Both the position numbers and the translations under genes were made by a program. Below the pieces are notes generated by a model. The model saw only the letters and a list, made by a program, of their open reading frames with translations. It was not told where the DNA came from and ran no database searches. Positions 47,493 through 54,543 of a stretch of DNA of 64,000 bases are shown piece by piece (within the stretch, counting starts at the first letter, position 1; the number at the start of each line of letters is the position of its first letter). The DNA is from Bacillus yapensis (GTDB taxonomy: Bacteria; Bacillota; Bacilli; Bacillales; Cytobacillaceae), in assembly GCF_005280205.1 (NCBI RefSeq), contig NZ_SUND01000003.1, forward strand, positions 248,001 to 312,000. The letters run 5' to 3'.

Positions 47493-47885
47493 TTGAAGTA
47501 TTCAAAAGCTACTAATTATGCTCTTCATACAATGTTAAATTTAGCTATGTCAAACTCATCCAAACCTATTGGTGTTCAGACACTAGCAGAACAGCAAAAT
47601 GTTTCACCAACTTACTTATCTAAAATCCTAACTAAGCTTGTAAAGGAAGGAATGGTGTCTTCTGTATCTGGAGCAAATGGTGGATATTCATTGACAAAAG
47701 GTTGGGAATCCATTTCTTTCCTAGATATTATTTTTGCAATTGAAGGAAAGTCGTCATTGTTTGAATGCGGATTAGACCATGGACCGCATTGTCAGATTCA
47801 AAAAGTAATGTTGGAATCAGAAGAAAAAATGGAAGAAGAATTAAGAAGACAAACCCTAGCTGGTTTAGTCCAGACATCTAAATAA
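47493..47885 (+). CDS. Rrf2 family transcriptional regulator
   Basis: A 130-residue winged-helix regulator (MKYSKATNYALHTMLNLAMSNSSKPIGVQTLAEQQNVSPTYLSKILTKLVKEGMVSSVSGANGGYSL). Two cysteines eight residues apart (FECGLDHGPHCQIQ) lie where other Rrf2 proteins bind an iron-sulfur cluster or sense thiols, but a third cysteine is lacking; YwnA/HypR-type redox sensing is more likely. TTG start with AAGGAGG upstream, under a consensus promoter. The flavoprotein gene follows 116 bases later on the same strand; that it is the target is inferred. Confidence 0.85.
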   Translation: MKYSKATNYALHTMLNLAMSNSSKPIGVQTLAEQQNVSPTYLSKILTKLVKEGMVSSVSGANGGYSLTKGWESISFLDIIFAIEGKSSLFECGLDHGPHCQIQKVMLESEEKMEEELRRQTLAGLVQTSK

Positions 47886-48001
47886 AAATGATGTCTTTTT
47901 TCACTCTCTTATTATAGATATAAAAGGTCTTTAATGTAAGCAATTGAGAAGTTTGGTAATTAATCTAGATAATAAAAAATTTAATTAAAGGAGTGTATAA
48001 A

Positions 48002-48901
48002 ATGTTAGATTGCGTGATTGTTGGAGGAGGTCCAGCTGGTTTAAACGCTGCACTTGTATTAGGCAGGGCAAGAAGGAAAGTGGTATTATTCGATAATAAT
48101 TCTCCGAGAAATGCTGTTACCAACGAGTCGCATGGCTTTATAACCAGAGATGGAATTAAACCAAGCGAATTTAGAAAAATTGCTCACTATGACATAGGAA
48201 AATATCCTTCTGTAATGATTAGAAATGAAAAAATTTCTGACATTAAAAAAAGGGGAATGATATTTGATCTAGTTACGGATGAAGGGGAATGTATTCAAGC
48301 AAAGAAAGTTATTTTAGCAACGGGTTTAAAGGAAATCCATCCTTCTGTGGAAAAACTTATGGATTATTACGGAAAAAGCCTTTTTAGTTGTCCTTATTGT
48401 GATGGATGGGAGTTGAAAGACCGTCCGCTTATTGTGTTATCTGAGCACCCAGCTGTATTTCATATGGTTAAAATTGTTTATAATTGGAGCAAAAACTTAA
48501 TTGTTTGTACTAATGGACAAAAGGTTTTAACTCTAGAGCAAAAAGAAGTGCTTCAAAGAAAAGGAATAAAAATATTTGAACAAAAAATTAAAACACTTGT
48601 TGGTGAAAATGGGCTTTTGGAAGCTGTGATTTTTGAGGATGATCAAATAGAAAAGATATCTGGCGGATTTGTGACACCCGAATGGATTCAGGCTTCATCT
48701 TTTGGAAAATCTTTAGGTTGTGAAGTAAACCAACTCGGTGGATTCATTACAGATGAGTTAGGCAGGACGAATATTGAAGGTATTTATGCGGCAGGTGATA
48801 CATCCGTAATCGCTCCTTCACAGGTAATTATTGCGGCGGCTCAGGGGAGTAGAGCTGCCATAGGAGTGAATTCAGACCTGACTCAAGAGGAATTTAATTA
48901 A
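48002..48901 (+). CDS. Thioredoxin reductase-like FAD/NAD(P) oxidoreductase
   Basis: A 299-residue flavoprotein of the TrxB/AhpF type. FAD-binding GGGPAGLNAALVLGRARRKV begins the protein; the redox motif is SCPYCDGWE near residue 135, and the C-terminal FAD motif IEGIYAAGDTSVI lies near 270. The usual NADPH-site GGGxSA is replaced by VLSEHPAVFHMVKIVYNW, so nucleotide use may differ, as in the ferredoxin-type or unusual TrxR-like (DFTR-like) enzymes. AAAGGAG precedes the ATG at 48002. Preceded by an Rrf2 regulator gene. Confidence 0.85.
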   Translation: MLDCVIVGGGPAGLNAALVLGRARRKVVLFDNNSPRNAVTNESHGFITRDGIKPSEFRKIAHYDIGKYPSVMIRNEKISDIKKRGMIFDLVTDEGECIQAKKVILATGLKEIHPSVEKLMDYYGKSLFSCPYCDGWELKDRPLIVLSEHPAVFHMVKIVYNWSKNLIVCTNGQKVLTLEQKEVLQRKGIKIFEQKIKTLVGENGLLEAVIFEDDQIEKISGGFVTPEWIQASSFGKSLGCEVNQLGGFITDELGRTNIEGIYAAGDTSVIAPSQVIIAAAQGSRAAIGVNSDLTQEEFN

Positions 48902-48964
48902 AAATTATGAAGTAATTCACTTAAACTAACGGGTAGTTTTAGTTGAACAAGTCAATATTTTAAG

Positions 48965-48995
48965 AACGTAACTTCCATATATCGGGAGTTACGTT
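48965..48995 (+). terminator. Intrinsic terminator after the flavoprotein gene
   Basis: Stem AACGTAACTTCC with GGGAGTTACGTT, loop ATATATC, then TTTTTT. Between the stop and this hairpin lies AACTAACGGGTAGTTTTAGTTG, an altered plus-strand end of the accessory repeat. Confidence 0.8.
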
Positions 48996-49052
48996 TTTTA
49001 TAGTATCAACATTAAACTTTAACAGAGCCTTTATATTAAATATAATTACTGA

Positions 49053-49135
49053 ATTAACCTGCCCCGTTAGCTTAATAACTTCAACAAAATAAGCGGTAAT
49101 CCTTCTTGAATTATCGCACCCCGTTAGTTAAACAA
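49053..49135 (-). repeat. Accessory-region hairpin repeat, full copy
   Basis: ATTAACCTGCCCCGTTAGCTT, AATAACTTCAACAAAATAA, stem GCGGTAATCC-TTCTT-GAATTATCGC, then ACCCCGTTAGTTAAAC. This is the cleanest example of the flanks. No living minus-strand gene precedes it; 49136-49276 may hold only gene debris. The gap 48902-49276 holds nothing else. Confidence 0.75.
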
Positions 49136-49276
49136 GAAAAAATGGCTGCCGATAAGACAACCATATCTTGAACCAACATATAGTGAGTAAAACTACTTCA
49201 GCTGGGTAGTATATGTTTAGGATGGTGTGCTTTCATCATTATCATATTCCCCATTATTAAACAAGGAAGTGAATAG

Positions 49277-49549
49277 ATGAATCAGAGTAACGAACGCAAT
49301 AAATTTGGTGGAAATGTAGAAGAAAGTGGCAACAATCAAGCTATTAGTAATGCTAATCAAGGTTCGAGTGATTTTGGTGAAGCAGCAATAGCAGGCACTT
49401 TTAATGGAGCCGTTGCGGGTGCTATGATAGGCGCTCAATTTGGACTAATTGGTACTGTAATAGGCGGTGTTTCAGGTGGTGCTATTGGTGACCAGATTGT
49501 AGAGGGGGCTGAAGTCGATGACAAAACAGCTTCTAAAAATGATGATTAG
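49277..49549 (+). CDS. Small glycine-zipper protein (90 aa)
   Basis: A 90-residue protein: hydrophilic Asn/Gln/Ser-rich N-terminus (1-33), then a 45-residue glycine/alanine-rich hydrophobic stretch (AAIAGTFNGAVAGAMIGAQFG, LIGTVIGGVSGGAIGDQIV) with GxxxG spacing typical of glycine zippers, and a charged tail DDKTASKNDD. Such zippers occur in membrane-inserting bacteriocins, Gly-zipper lipoproteins and stress proteins. AAGGAAGTGAATAG precedes the ATG. No cleavable signal is visible and no immunity or export gene is next to it. Class cannot be fixed. Confidence 0.65.
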   Translation: MNQSNERNKFGGNVEESGNNQAISNANQGSSDFGEAAIAGTFNGAVAGAMIGAQFGLIGTVIGGVSGGAIGDQIVEGAEVDDKTASKNDD

Positions 49550-49619
49550 AGCATTATAACTCTATAAATAAGTAGCAGACACTTTGCAAAAATGTATTTG
49601 TGTTAATTTCACCAAAAAA

Positions 49620-49641
49620 GGACCGTCAAAAAGACAGTCTT
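49620..49641 (-). terminator. Terminator after the ABM monooxygenase gene
   Basis: GACTGTC and GACGGTC around TTTTT, then CCTTTTTT on the minus strand: a short stem with one mismatch and a clear T-run. Confidence 0.65.
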
Positions 49642-49680
49642 TTTATTTCACTTAAGCTACCCTTTAAATTAATAGGAATT

Positions 49681-49989
49681 CTATTTAATACCCTTCCCAC
49701 CCATTACTTGTAGGGTGTTAATTTTCTCCACTCCAGTAATGATTTGTTTTGCCTTGCTTATTAATGCTTGTGCAGCTTCAAGAGTTAGAGATTCTTTATG
49801 AGCATTTTCATTACTCCACACCTCATAAACATAAACAGAATTTGGTTCATCTTCAGAAATATTTACGAGATATATTTCGCATTCATCTAGAATTTTCATT
49901 GATTCAGCTGCTTCCAATAAAATTTCTACCATTGTACCCCGTTTACCATCTTGTACCAAAAATTTGTTAAACAAACTAAATTTACTCAT
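49681..49989 (-). CDS. Antibiotic biosynthesis monooxygenase (ABM/YgiN) domain protein
   Basis: A 102-residue single ABM domain: MSKFSLFNKFLVQDGKRGTMVEILLEAAESMKILDECEIYLVNISEDEPNSVYVYEVWSNENAHKESLT. The fold is a dimeric ferredoxin-like barrel found in quinone monooxygenases, haem-degrading IsdG types and many unknowns. AAGGAGG lies well placed. Substrate unknown; this domain is a frequent single-gene passenger in accessory DNA. Confidence 0.82.
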   Translation of the reverse strand: MSKFSLFNKFLVQDGKRGTMVEILLEAAESMKILDECEIYLVNISEDEPNSVYVYEVWSNENAHKESLTLEAAQALISKAKQIITGVEKINTLQVMGGKGIK

Positions 49990-50080
49990 ATCGTCCTCCT
50001 TAATTTTTCTACCTGTTAATTATTTCTACATAAAAGAAAATTATCCTATTAGTGCATAAAAAATTTATAGAACCTTCTTT

Positions 50081-50110
50081 CACTATGCTGCTCCGTTAAT
50101 GTAATAAGAA
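50081..50110 (-). repeat. Partial accessory-region repeat
   Basis: CACTATGCTGCTCCGTTAATGTAATAAG, the end segment of the family without the hairpin, directly downstream of the membrane protein gene (stop 50115). Confidence 0.5.
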
Positions 50111-50114
50111 TGTA

Positions 50115-50393
50115 TTATACGAAAAATGTAAAAGGATAGAAGATATAATAGTCATCTAAATTATGAACTAAGAGAAACCAAACGATATATGAAGCAACAC
50201 AGATAATAATAGAGATACCTATCAAAATTGAAATATTCATTTCTTTCCTAAGTAATTTAAAAGATATTGCCAACCCAAATAATAAAAGTAAAATTGCTCC
50301 GAATAACACATATAATCCAATTGAAAAGCCAGAAATAAAACTTAAAAAATAAACAATCAAAGCACCCAAATAGAACCAAAGGGAAACCTTCAT
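50115..50393 (-). CDS. Small membrane protein (92 aa, three helices)
   Basis: Three hydrophobic segments: FYLGALIVYFLSFISGFSIGLY, VLFGAILLLLFGLAISF and ISILIGISIIICVASYIVWFLL, with a basic loop between the second and third. It ends in an aromatic tail DDYYIFYPFTFFV. GGGGGT before the ATG at 50393 supports this start over the ATG at 50408. I do not recognise the family. Confidence 0.6.
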   Translation of the reverse strand: MKVSLWFYLGALIVYFLSFISGFSIGLYVLFGAILLLLFGLAISFKLLRKEMNISILIGISIIICVASYIVWFLLVHNLDDYYIFYPFTFFV

Positions 50394-50460
50394 TTTTTTT
50401 ACCCCCATAAAATTTCATCAATTACACATCTAAAGTTTCCACAAATTACGAATTATTCTT

Positions 50461-50545
50461 CAACTAACCTCCTGTTAGTACAATAACTTCAACAAATAAA
50501 AGCATTAATCCTTCTTGGATTAATGCTACCCTTAGTTTTACAAAC
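50461..50545 (-). repeat. Accessory-region hairpin repeat, full copy with perfect stem
   Basis: CAACTAACCTCCTGTTAGTAC, AATAACTTCAACAAATAAA, then a perfect 11-bp stem AGCATTAATCC-TTCTT-GGATTAATGCT (50501-50527), then ACCCTTAGTTT. Sits between the stop of the kinase gene (50557) and the start of the next gene. Confidence 0.8.
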
Positions 50546-50556
50546 TTTAATATTAA

Positions 50557-51153
50557 TTAATTCAAAATAACTAAATCGGCTTGTTTCTTTGGTAAAACGG
50601 TTTCCATGTAAAAATCTTCTGCCTTCCAGTACCTCTTTTCAAACTTATCAATGTTAATCTGTGTTTCAACACTTTCACGTTTAAATCTTTCTTCCCTTGG
50701 ACAATCCAGAAAAATCATAAAATCGAAATAACTTCTCCATTCTTTCCTTTGTAGAAACACTCCTTCAATTATAATTAGGCAGGTATCAGGTATTTTGACT
50801 AATTTTGTTTCTTGTGTATCCGAAATGTATTGATAAGTTGGTAAATGTAGTTCCTTGGATTTCTTTAGTTCTGCAAAGAAATTTTTTTTCAACCATCCTA
50901 CATCCCACTGCAAATTGTAATACTCATACCACTCTTCATAATTAGTATTGTAACGCTTTTTTCTCTCTACAATGTAATCTTCTATATGAAAAATACAAAC
51001 GGAAGTTTTTTCTTGGAAATATTGCTCAATTTTTCTTACAAATGTCGTTTTACCGGACCGACTCAATCCGTCAATTCCAATAACAATTTTTTGACCATAC
51101 TCAACTTCTGGAAGTTCCTTAATTAATGTCAAATTTGTATCTTTCAAGTACAT
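50557..51153 (-). CDS. Uridine kinase-like P-loop protein
   Basis: A 198-residue P-loop kinase: IVIGIDGLSRSGKTTFVRKIEQYF (Walker A GLSRSGKTT near residues 26-34), FHIEDYIVERKKRYN, LIIIEGVFLQRKEWRSYFDFMIFLDCPREERFKRE. These match the uridine kinase/phosphoribulokinase-like group, separate from the true udk at 11235. A GTG at 51159 is the other possible start; AAGG precedes the ATG at 51153. Substrate unknown. Confidence 0.78.
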   Translation of the reverse strand: MYLKDTNLTLIKELPEVEYGQKIVIGIDGLSRSGKTTFVRKIEQYFQEKTSVCIFHIEDYIVERKKRYNTNYEEWYEYYNLQWDVGWLKKNFFAELKKSKELHLPTYQYISDTQETKLVKIPDTCLIIIEGVFLQRKEWRSYFDFMIFLDCPREERFKRESVETQINIDKFEKRYWKAEDFYMETVLPKKQADLVILN

Positions 51154-51322
51154 CTCCACCTTGAACTCTTATTTCACAAACCTGATCCGTCTTTTGCCAT
51201 ATGTTTTGCTTAATCCAACATAAATTATCTCCTTTGTTCTGATTGAAAGTAGAGTAAATTCGCTATAAGGGGTAGCGTCAGGAAAAGCAGTTTTACAACG
51301 TTTATGAAGTTTCAATATTAAA

Positions 51323-51361
51323 AAACCTAATTTTTCAGCATAAAATGAAGAAATTAGGTTT
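51323..51361 (-). terminator. Terminator after the DinB gene
   Basis: An 11-bp perfect stem AAACCTAATTT with AAATTAGGTTT and a T-rich follow-on. This gene has an ordinary terminator instead of the accessory repeat. Confidence 0.7.
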
Positions 51362-51381
51362 ATTCACTAATAGAAAAAGAC

Positions 51382-51891
51382 TTATAAATATTTATCATTA
51401 ATCACTTTCATATGGTGTAACTCATGCCCGGCAATGCCATATGCAATGGTACCCACCGAAACTGGGCTGTTCATTACAGTTCCATTACGAACCCACGCTA
51501 CATCATCAATGGTTGAAATAAGGCTTAACGTATTGGAGCGTACCGTGTCAAAACCAGCTAGTAACTGCTCCCATGATAATTTGTTGAAGTTTGCCGCAGA
51601 AACGTATTGATCCTGTTCCATTGCTGGGAGTGGTGCACTTTCATTTCGTGCAATGGCAAGCATTCGATACGACATCACTCGTTCCGAGTCGGTCAAATGC
51701 CCAATCACTTCTTTTAAAGTCCATTTACCTGGTGCGTAAGCCTTCCTTGCTAAATCCTCTGATACGCTGCTTAAGAGGGTAATGGTCTTAGTTCGTTGCT
51801 TACTAAGAATTTCTTCAATATCTCCATCTGGCACAAGACTAACAAACCTAGCATTCTCTGGATTTTCAATAAATAATGGTCGTGGACGCAC
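51382..51891 (-). CDS. DinB family protein
   Basis: A 169-residue four-helix DinB/YfiT-like protein with metal-binding histidines: KWTLKEVIGHLTDSERVMSYRMLA (first His) and GIAGHELHHMKVINDKYL at the end (His pair). DinB-like proteins include bacillithiol S-transferases and unknown metal enzymes. An earlier TTG (51918) is open, but AGGAGG six bases before the GTG at 51891 decides. The histidine spacing is complete, so it is probably active. Confidence 0.83.
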   Translation of the reverse strand: MRPRPLFIENPENARFVSLVPDGDIEEILSKQRTKTITLLSSVSEDLARKAYAPGKWTLKEVIGHLTDSERVMSYRMLAIARNESAPLPAMEQDQYVSAANFNKLSWEQLLAGFDTVRSNTLSLISTIDDVAWVRNGTVMNSPVSVGTIAYGIAGHELHHMKVINDKYL

Positions 51892-52335
51892 AAGAATCCT
51901 CCTCATCGGAATAGTCAATTATGGTTCTAGGCTAATATTCGACTGTCAAGAAAATATTTCCTTTATTTTTGATATTTAGTTTCTTTACCGTAAAATAATT
52001 TCAAATTAAACAGCTTTATTATTCTGTACAACTGATTTATGCTGTTAACATACCTTAATTATTACTATTAATTAATCGCACATACATAGACTGTATTTCC
52101 TATTGCTCCTCAATTAACTTTTATTATTAAATTCTTAAATCGAGAACGGAATTCCTCTAAAAACAACAAAAAACACCTAAAACTATATAGTTCTAGATGT
52201 TTTGTATGTAGTAACCTCACTTACTCAGTGATACAGTTCGCCATAAATAGTTTGTTAAAGCACACAACAGAATAGATTGTTGTTTGGAGGTATTCTTAAA
52301 GATATCTAGTGAATACATTTCCCTTAGATTTTTAA
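51892..52335. other. 444-base gap between DinB and the histidine kinase
   Basis: AT-rich, no frame with a ribosome site. It holds the terminator at 52171-52203 and presumably the DinB promoter. No copy of the accessory repeat was seen. Confidence 0.4.
52171..52203 (-). terminator. Terminator-like hairpin after the two-component operon
   Basis: AAACACCTAAAACTAT paired with ATAGTTCTAGATGTTT (two mismatches), followed on the minus strand by TTTTTTGTTG. About 130 bases after the kinase stop. Confidence 0.6.
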
Positions 52336-53394
52336 TTATATTGGTATCCAACCTTTTAAAAATGCACCACCCTCTGGGTGATTCCCTACTACTAATTCTC
52401 CACCATGTTGTCTAATAATTCGTTGTGATATCGTTAACCCTAATCCGGCTCCTCCAGTTGAGCGATTTCTCGATGCTTCCCCTCGATAAAGTGGTTCAAA
52501 TACTCTTTGAAGCTCCTCAGCAAAGAATCCCTCCCCAGTGTCTTGTATCGTAAAGATCACACTGGTTTCATCTCTATAGCAATCAATGAAAATTTTACCA
52601 CTCGTAGGTGTATGTCTGACCGCATTATCTATTAAGTTATTCATGGCTCTTTCTAATAAGTCTGAATCACCATTGATGTTGCAATCACTTGTCAAGTTAT
52701 CTGCAATGATAGTGATATCCTTTTTCTCAGCTTGATGGCTTAGGCTTTCAATCGAGTTCTTGAGAACATGGCTCAGGTCAATTATATTTTCACTTAGTAT
52801 CATTTCTTGATACTCTGTCTTCGCAAACGTGAAAAGCTCCTCTACAAGTCGGTCCAACTGCGCTGACTTCTCCTTACAAACTGCCAAATACTTTGCTCTC
52901 TTTTCAGGTGAATCAGCAATACCTTGCTCTAATCCTTCTAAATAACCCCGTAAGGCAAATAACGGTGTGCGTATATCATGCGCAACAGCAGCAATCACAA
53001 ACCTCCGTTCATCTTCCAATTCAACCTGTTTCTGAAAGGATTTCTTTAGACTATCAACCATAAGAATAAATCCATCATGGACTTCAGCAATTTCTGAAAT
53101 CTTTGAAGATGGTATTTGGATATCCAAATCTCCTTCTGCAATCTGCCGGGCACACAGGCTCATTTTCTCTAGCGGAATGAGTATATATCTTCGCATTGCA
53201 TAAGCCACTATCAAAAAGGCCATAAATAGACCTGTAATTCCCGCAACTATTTGAGTCATTTTTGAATTGGTCGGGATTCCGAGATTAAATGACTTTGTTT
53301 CAAAAAAATGCCCACCTACGTAAAATATCCAAGGGAAAATAAGGATGACAAATAAACTAAGAATGGTGAATTTACGAATGCGAATGGTTTTCAT
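52336..53394 (-). CDS. Sensor histidine kinase
   Basis: A 352-residue membrane kinase. Two helices (about 8-26 and 47-66) enclose a very short 20-residue outer loop, so it probably senses within the membrane or by a partner. HAMP follows (66-118, PLEKMSLCARQIAEGDLDIQIPSS), then HisKA with VAHDIRTPLFALRGYLEG (phospho-His near 139), and HATPase_c with NNLIDNAVRHTP, DTGEGF and GAGLGLTIS. Its start overlaps the response regulator gene by 23 bases. AGGAG precedes the ATG. Confidence 0.9.
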   Translation of the reverse strand: MKTIRIRKFTILSLFVILIFPWIFYVGGHFFETKSFNLGIPTNSKMTQIVAGITGLFMAFLIVAYAMRRYILIPLEKMSLCARQIAEGDLDIQIPSSKISEIAEVHDGFILMVDSLKKSFQKQVELEDERRFVIAAVAHDIRTPLFALRGYLEGLEQGIADSPEKRAKYLAVCKEKSAQLDRLVEELFTFAKTEYQEMILSENIIDLSHVLKNSIESLSHQAEKKDITIIADNLTSDCNINGDSDLLERAMNNLIDNAVRHTPTSGKIFIDCYRDETSVIFTIQDTGEGFFAEELQRVFEPLYRGEASRNRSTGGAGLGLTISQRIIRQHGGELVVGNHPEGGAFLKGWIPI

Positions 53395-54079
53395 TTTCTT
53401 CTCCTTTAAAACGATAGCCTATCCCCCATACGTTCACTATAAATTGTGGATTATTCGGATCCGCCTCAATTTTCTCGCGAAGCCGGCTTAGATGGACTCG
53501 AATAGTATGTTTATCACCAATTCCTTCCCAAAACTTTTCTAGTAATTGTTCATATGTAAAAACGTATTTAGGATGTTCGGCAAACAATTGCAGCAAATCA
53601 TACTCTTTCGGTGTCAGTGAGATGGGCTTCCCTTTTATAAATACTTCTCTCGTAGACAAATTCAACGACATACGCCCATAGTCCAAGACCTTCCTTGGTT
53701 TTTGTTTAGAACTTGAACGCCTTAATACAGCTTTCACTCTTGCAACAATCTCACCCGGCGAAGCGGTTTTGACTATATAATCATCTCCTCCAAGTGCTAG
53801 TCCGCGAATCTTATCTACATCATCACTCAGCGCACTCAAAAAAAGGACAGGGATATTGCTTTCCATACGAATCTGCCTACATAATTCAAATCCGTTTTGT
53901 CCCGGCATCATTATATCCAAAATAATGCACTCTATTGTACATTGTTTCAAGATGACAAGTGCCTGAGCAGTGTCATAAGCAGTTTCCACATAAAAACCTT
54001 CATTTTCTAAGAAATCTCTCAATAGTTCTACAATACTTTTATCATCATCAACAACTAGAATCGTCTGTCCTTCGTTCAC
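53372..54079 (-). CDS. OmpR/PhoB family response regulator
   Basis: A 235-residue regulator. Receiver: TILVVDDDKSIVELL, phospho-Asp in CIILDIMMPGQNG (about residue 52), Ser/Thr switch LFLSAL and Lys in YIVKTASPGEIVARV. Winged-helix output: LTPKEYDLLQLFAEHPKYVFTYEQLLEKFWEG and TIRVHLSRLREKIE. The frame opens at 54121, but AGGTGG before the GTG at 54079 gives the normal start (MNEGQTILVVDDD). Transcribed away from the DJ-1/PfpI operon; tandem 11-base repeats lie between. Confidence 0.92.
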   Translation of the reverse strand: MNEGQTILVVDDDKSIVELLRDFLENEGFYVETAYDTAQALVILKQCTIECIILDIMMPGQNGFELCRQIRMESNIPVLFLSALSDDVDKIRGLALGGDDYIVKTASPGEIVARVKAVLRRSSSKQKPRKVLDYGRMSLNLSTREVFIKGKPISLTPKEYDLLQLFAEHPKYVFTYEQLLEKFWEGIGDKHTIRVHLSRLREKIEADPNNPQFIVNVWGIGYRFKGEENENHSHS

Positions 54080-54182
54080 GAAAATTCCACCTTTCCTCAG
54101 ATGACACAACCCTAATACCAACCTAACAACATATAAAATTCAGTTTATCATTTTTCTAATGAAAAATTAGTTTTATGACGAA

Positions 54183-54204
54183 TTGTGATTATTTTGTGAT
54201 TGTT
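54183..54204. promoter_or_regulatory. Tandem 11-bp repeats in the divergent promoter region
   Basis: TTGTGATTATT followed directly by TTGTGATTGTT (54183-54193 and 54194-54204). Two direct repeats with 11-base period are the usual form of an OmpR-family binding site. They lie between the response regulator gene and the plus-strand DJ-1/PfpI operon, which suggests control of one or both. Confidence 0.55.
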
Positions 54205-54300
54205 TTATACCCTCTTTTGAGATATTCAAAGATTACTCTTTTAATGTGAAACGATCATGTTTTACTACACACTTTTACTACTTTAAAGGAGGACTTACAA

Positions 54301-54479
54301 ATGGGGGTATTGAAGTTCAAACTTTCATATTCTCTCCATTTGGCGCTTTGTTTTGCCGTACATTATTCTGTATTGTAGCGGTCCGCATATTCGCAATACG
54401 CTCTCGATATATGCAAACTAGGCAAATGGACCTTCTTAAAGACCTAGTAACCAACGGGGGACTGAGCGAGGTGGAATAA
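54301..54479 (+). pseudogene. Small membrane protein gene, probably frameshifted
   Basis: AAGGAGGACTTACAA is a strong ribosome site before the ATG at 54301, but that frame stops after 25 codons (MGVLKFKLSYSLHLALCF...). A second phase, open from 54246 to 54479, carries a hydrophobic stretch (FIFSPFGALFCRTLFCIVAV) and a natural-looking C-terminus (RSRYMQTRQMDLLKDLVTNGGLSEVE). Site in one phase and good protein in another point to a frameshift near 54320-54370, or to an overlapping pair. It would be the first gene of the DJ-1 operon. Family unknown. Confidence 0.5.
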
Positions 54480-54543
54480 GTAAAACCTGGAAAATCTTCT
54501 TACAAAATAAGACTTCACATCATTCTAAATGGAGGGAATATAT

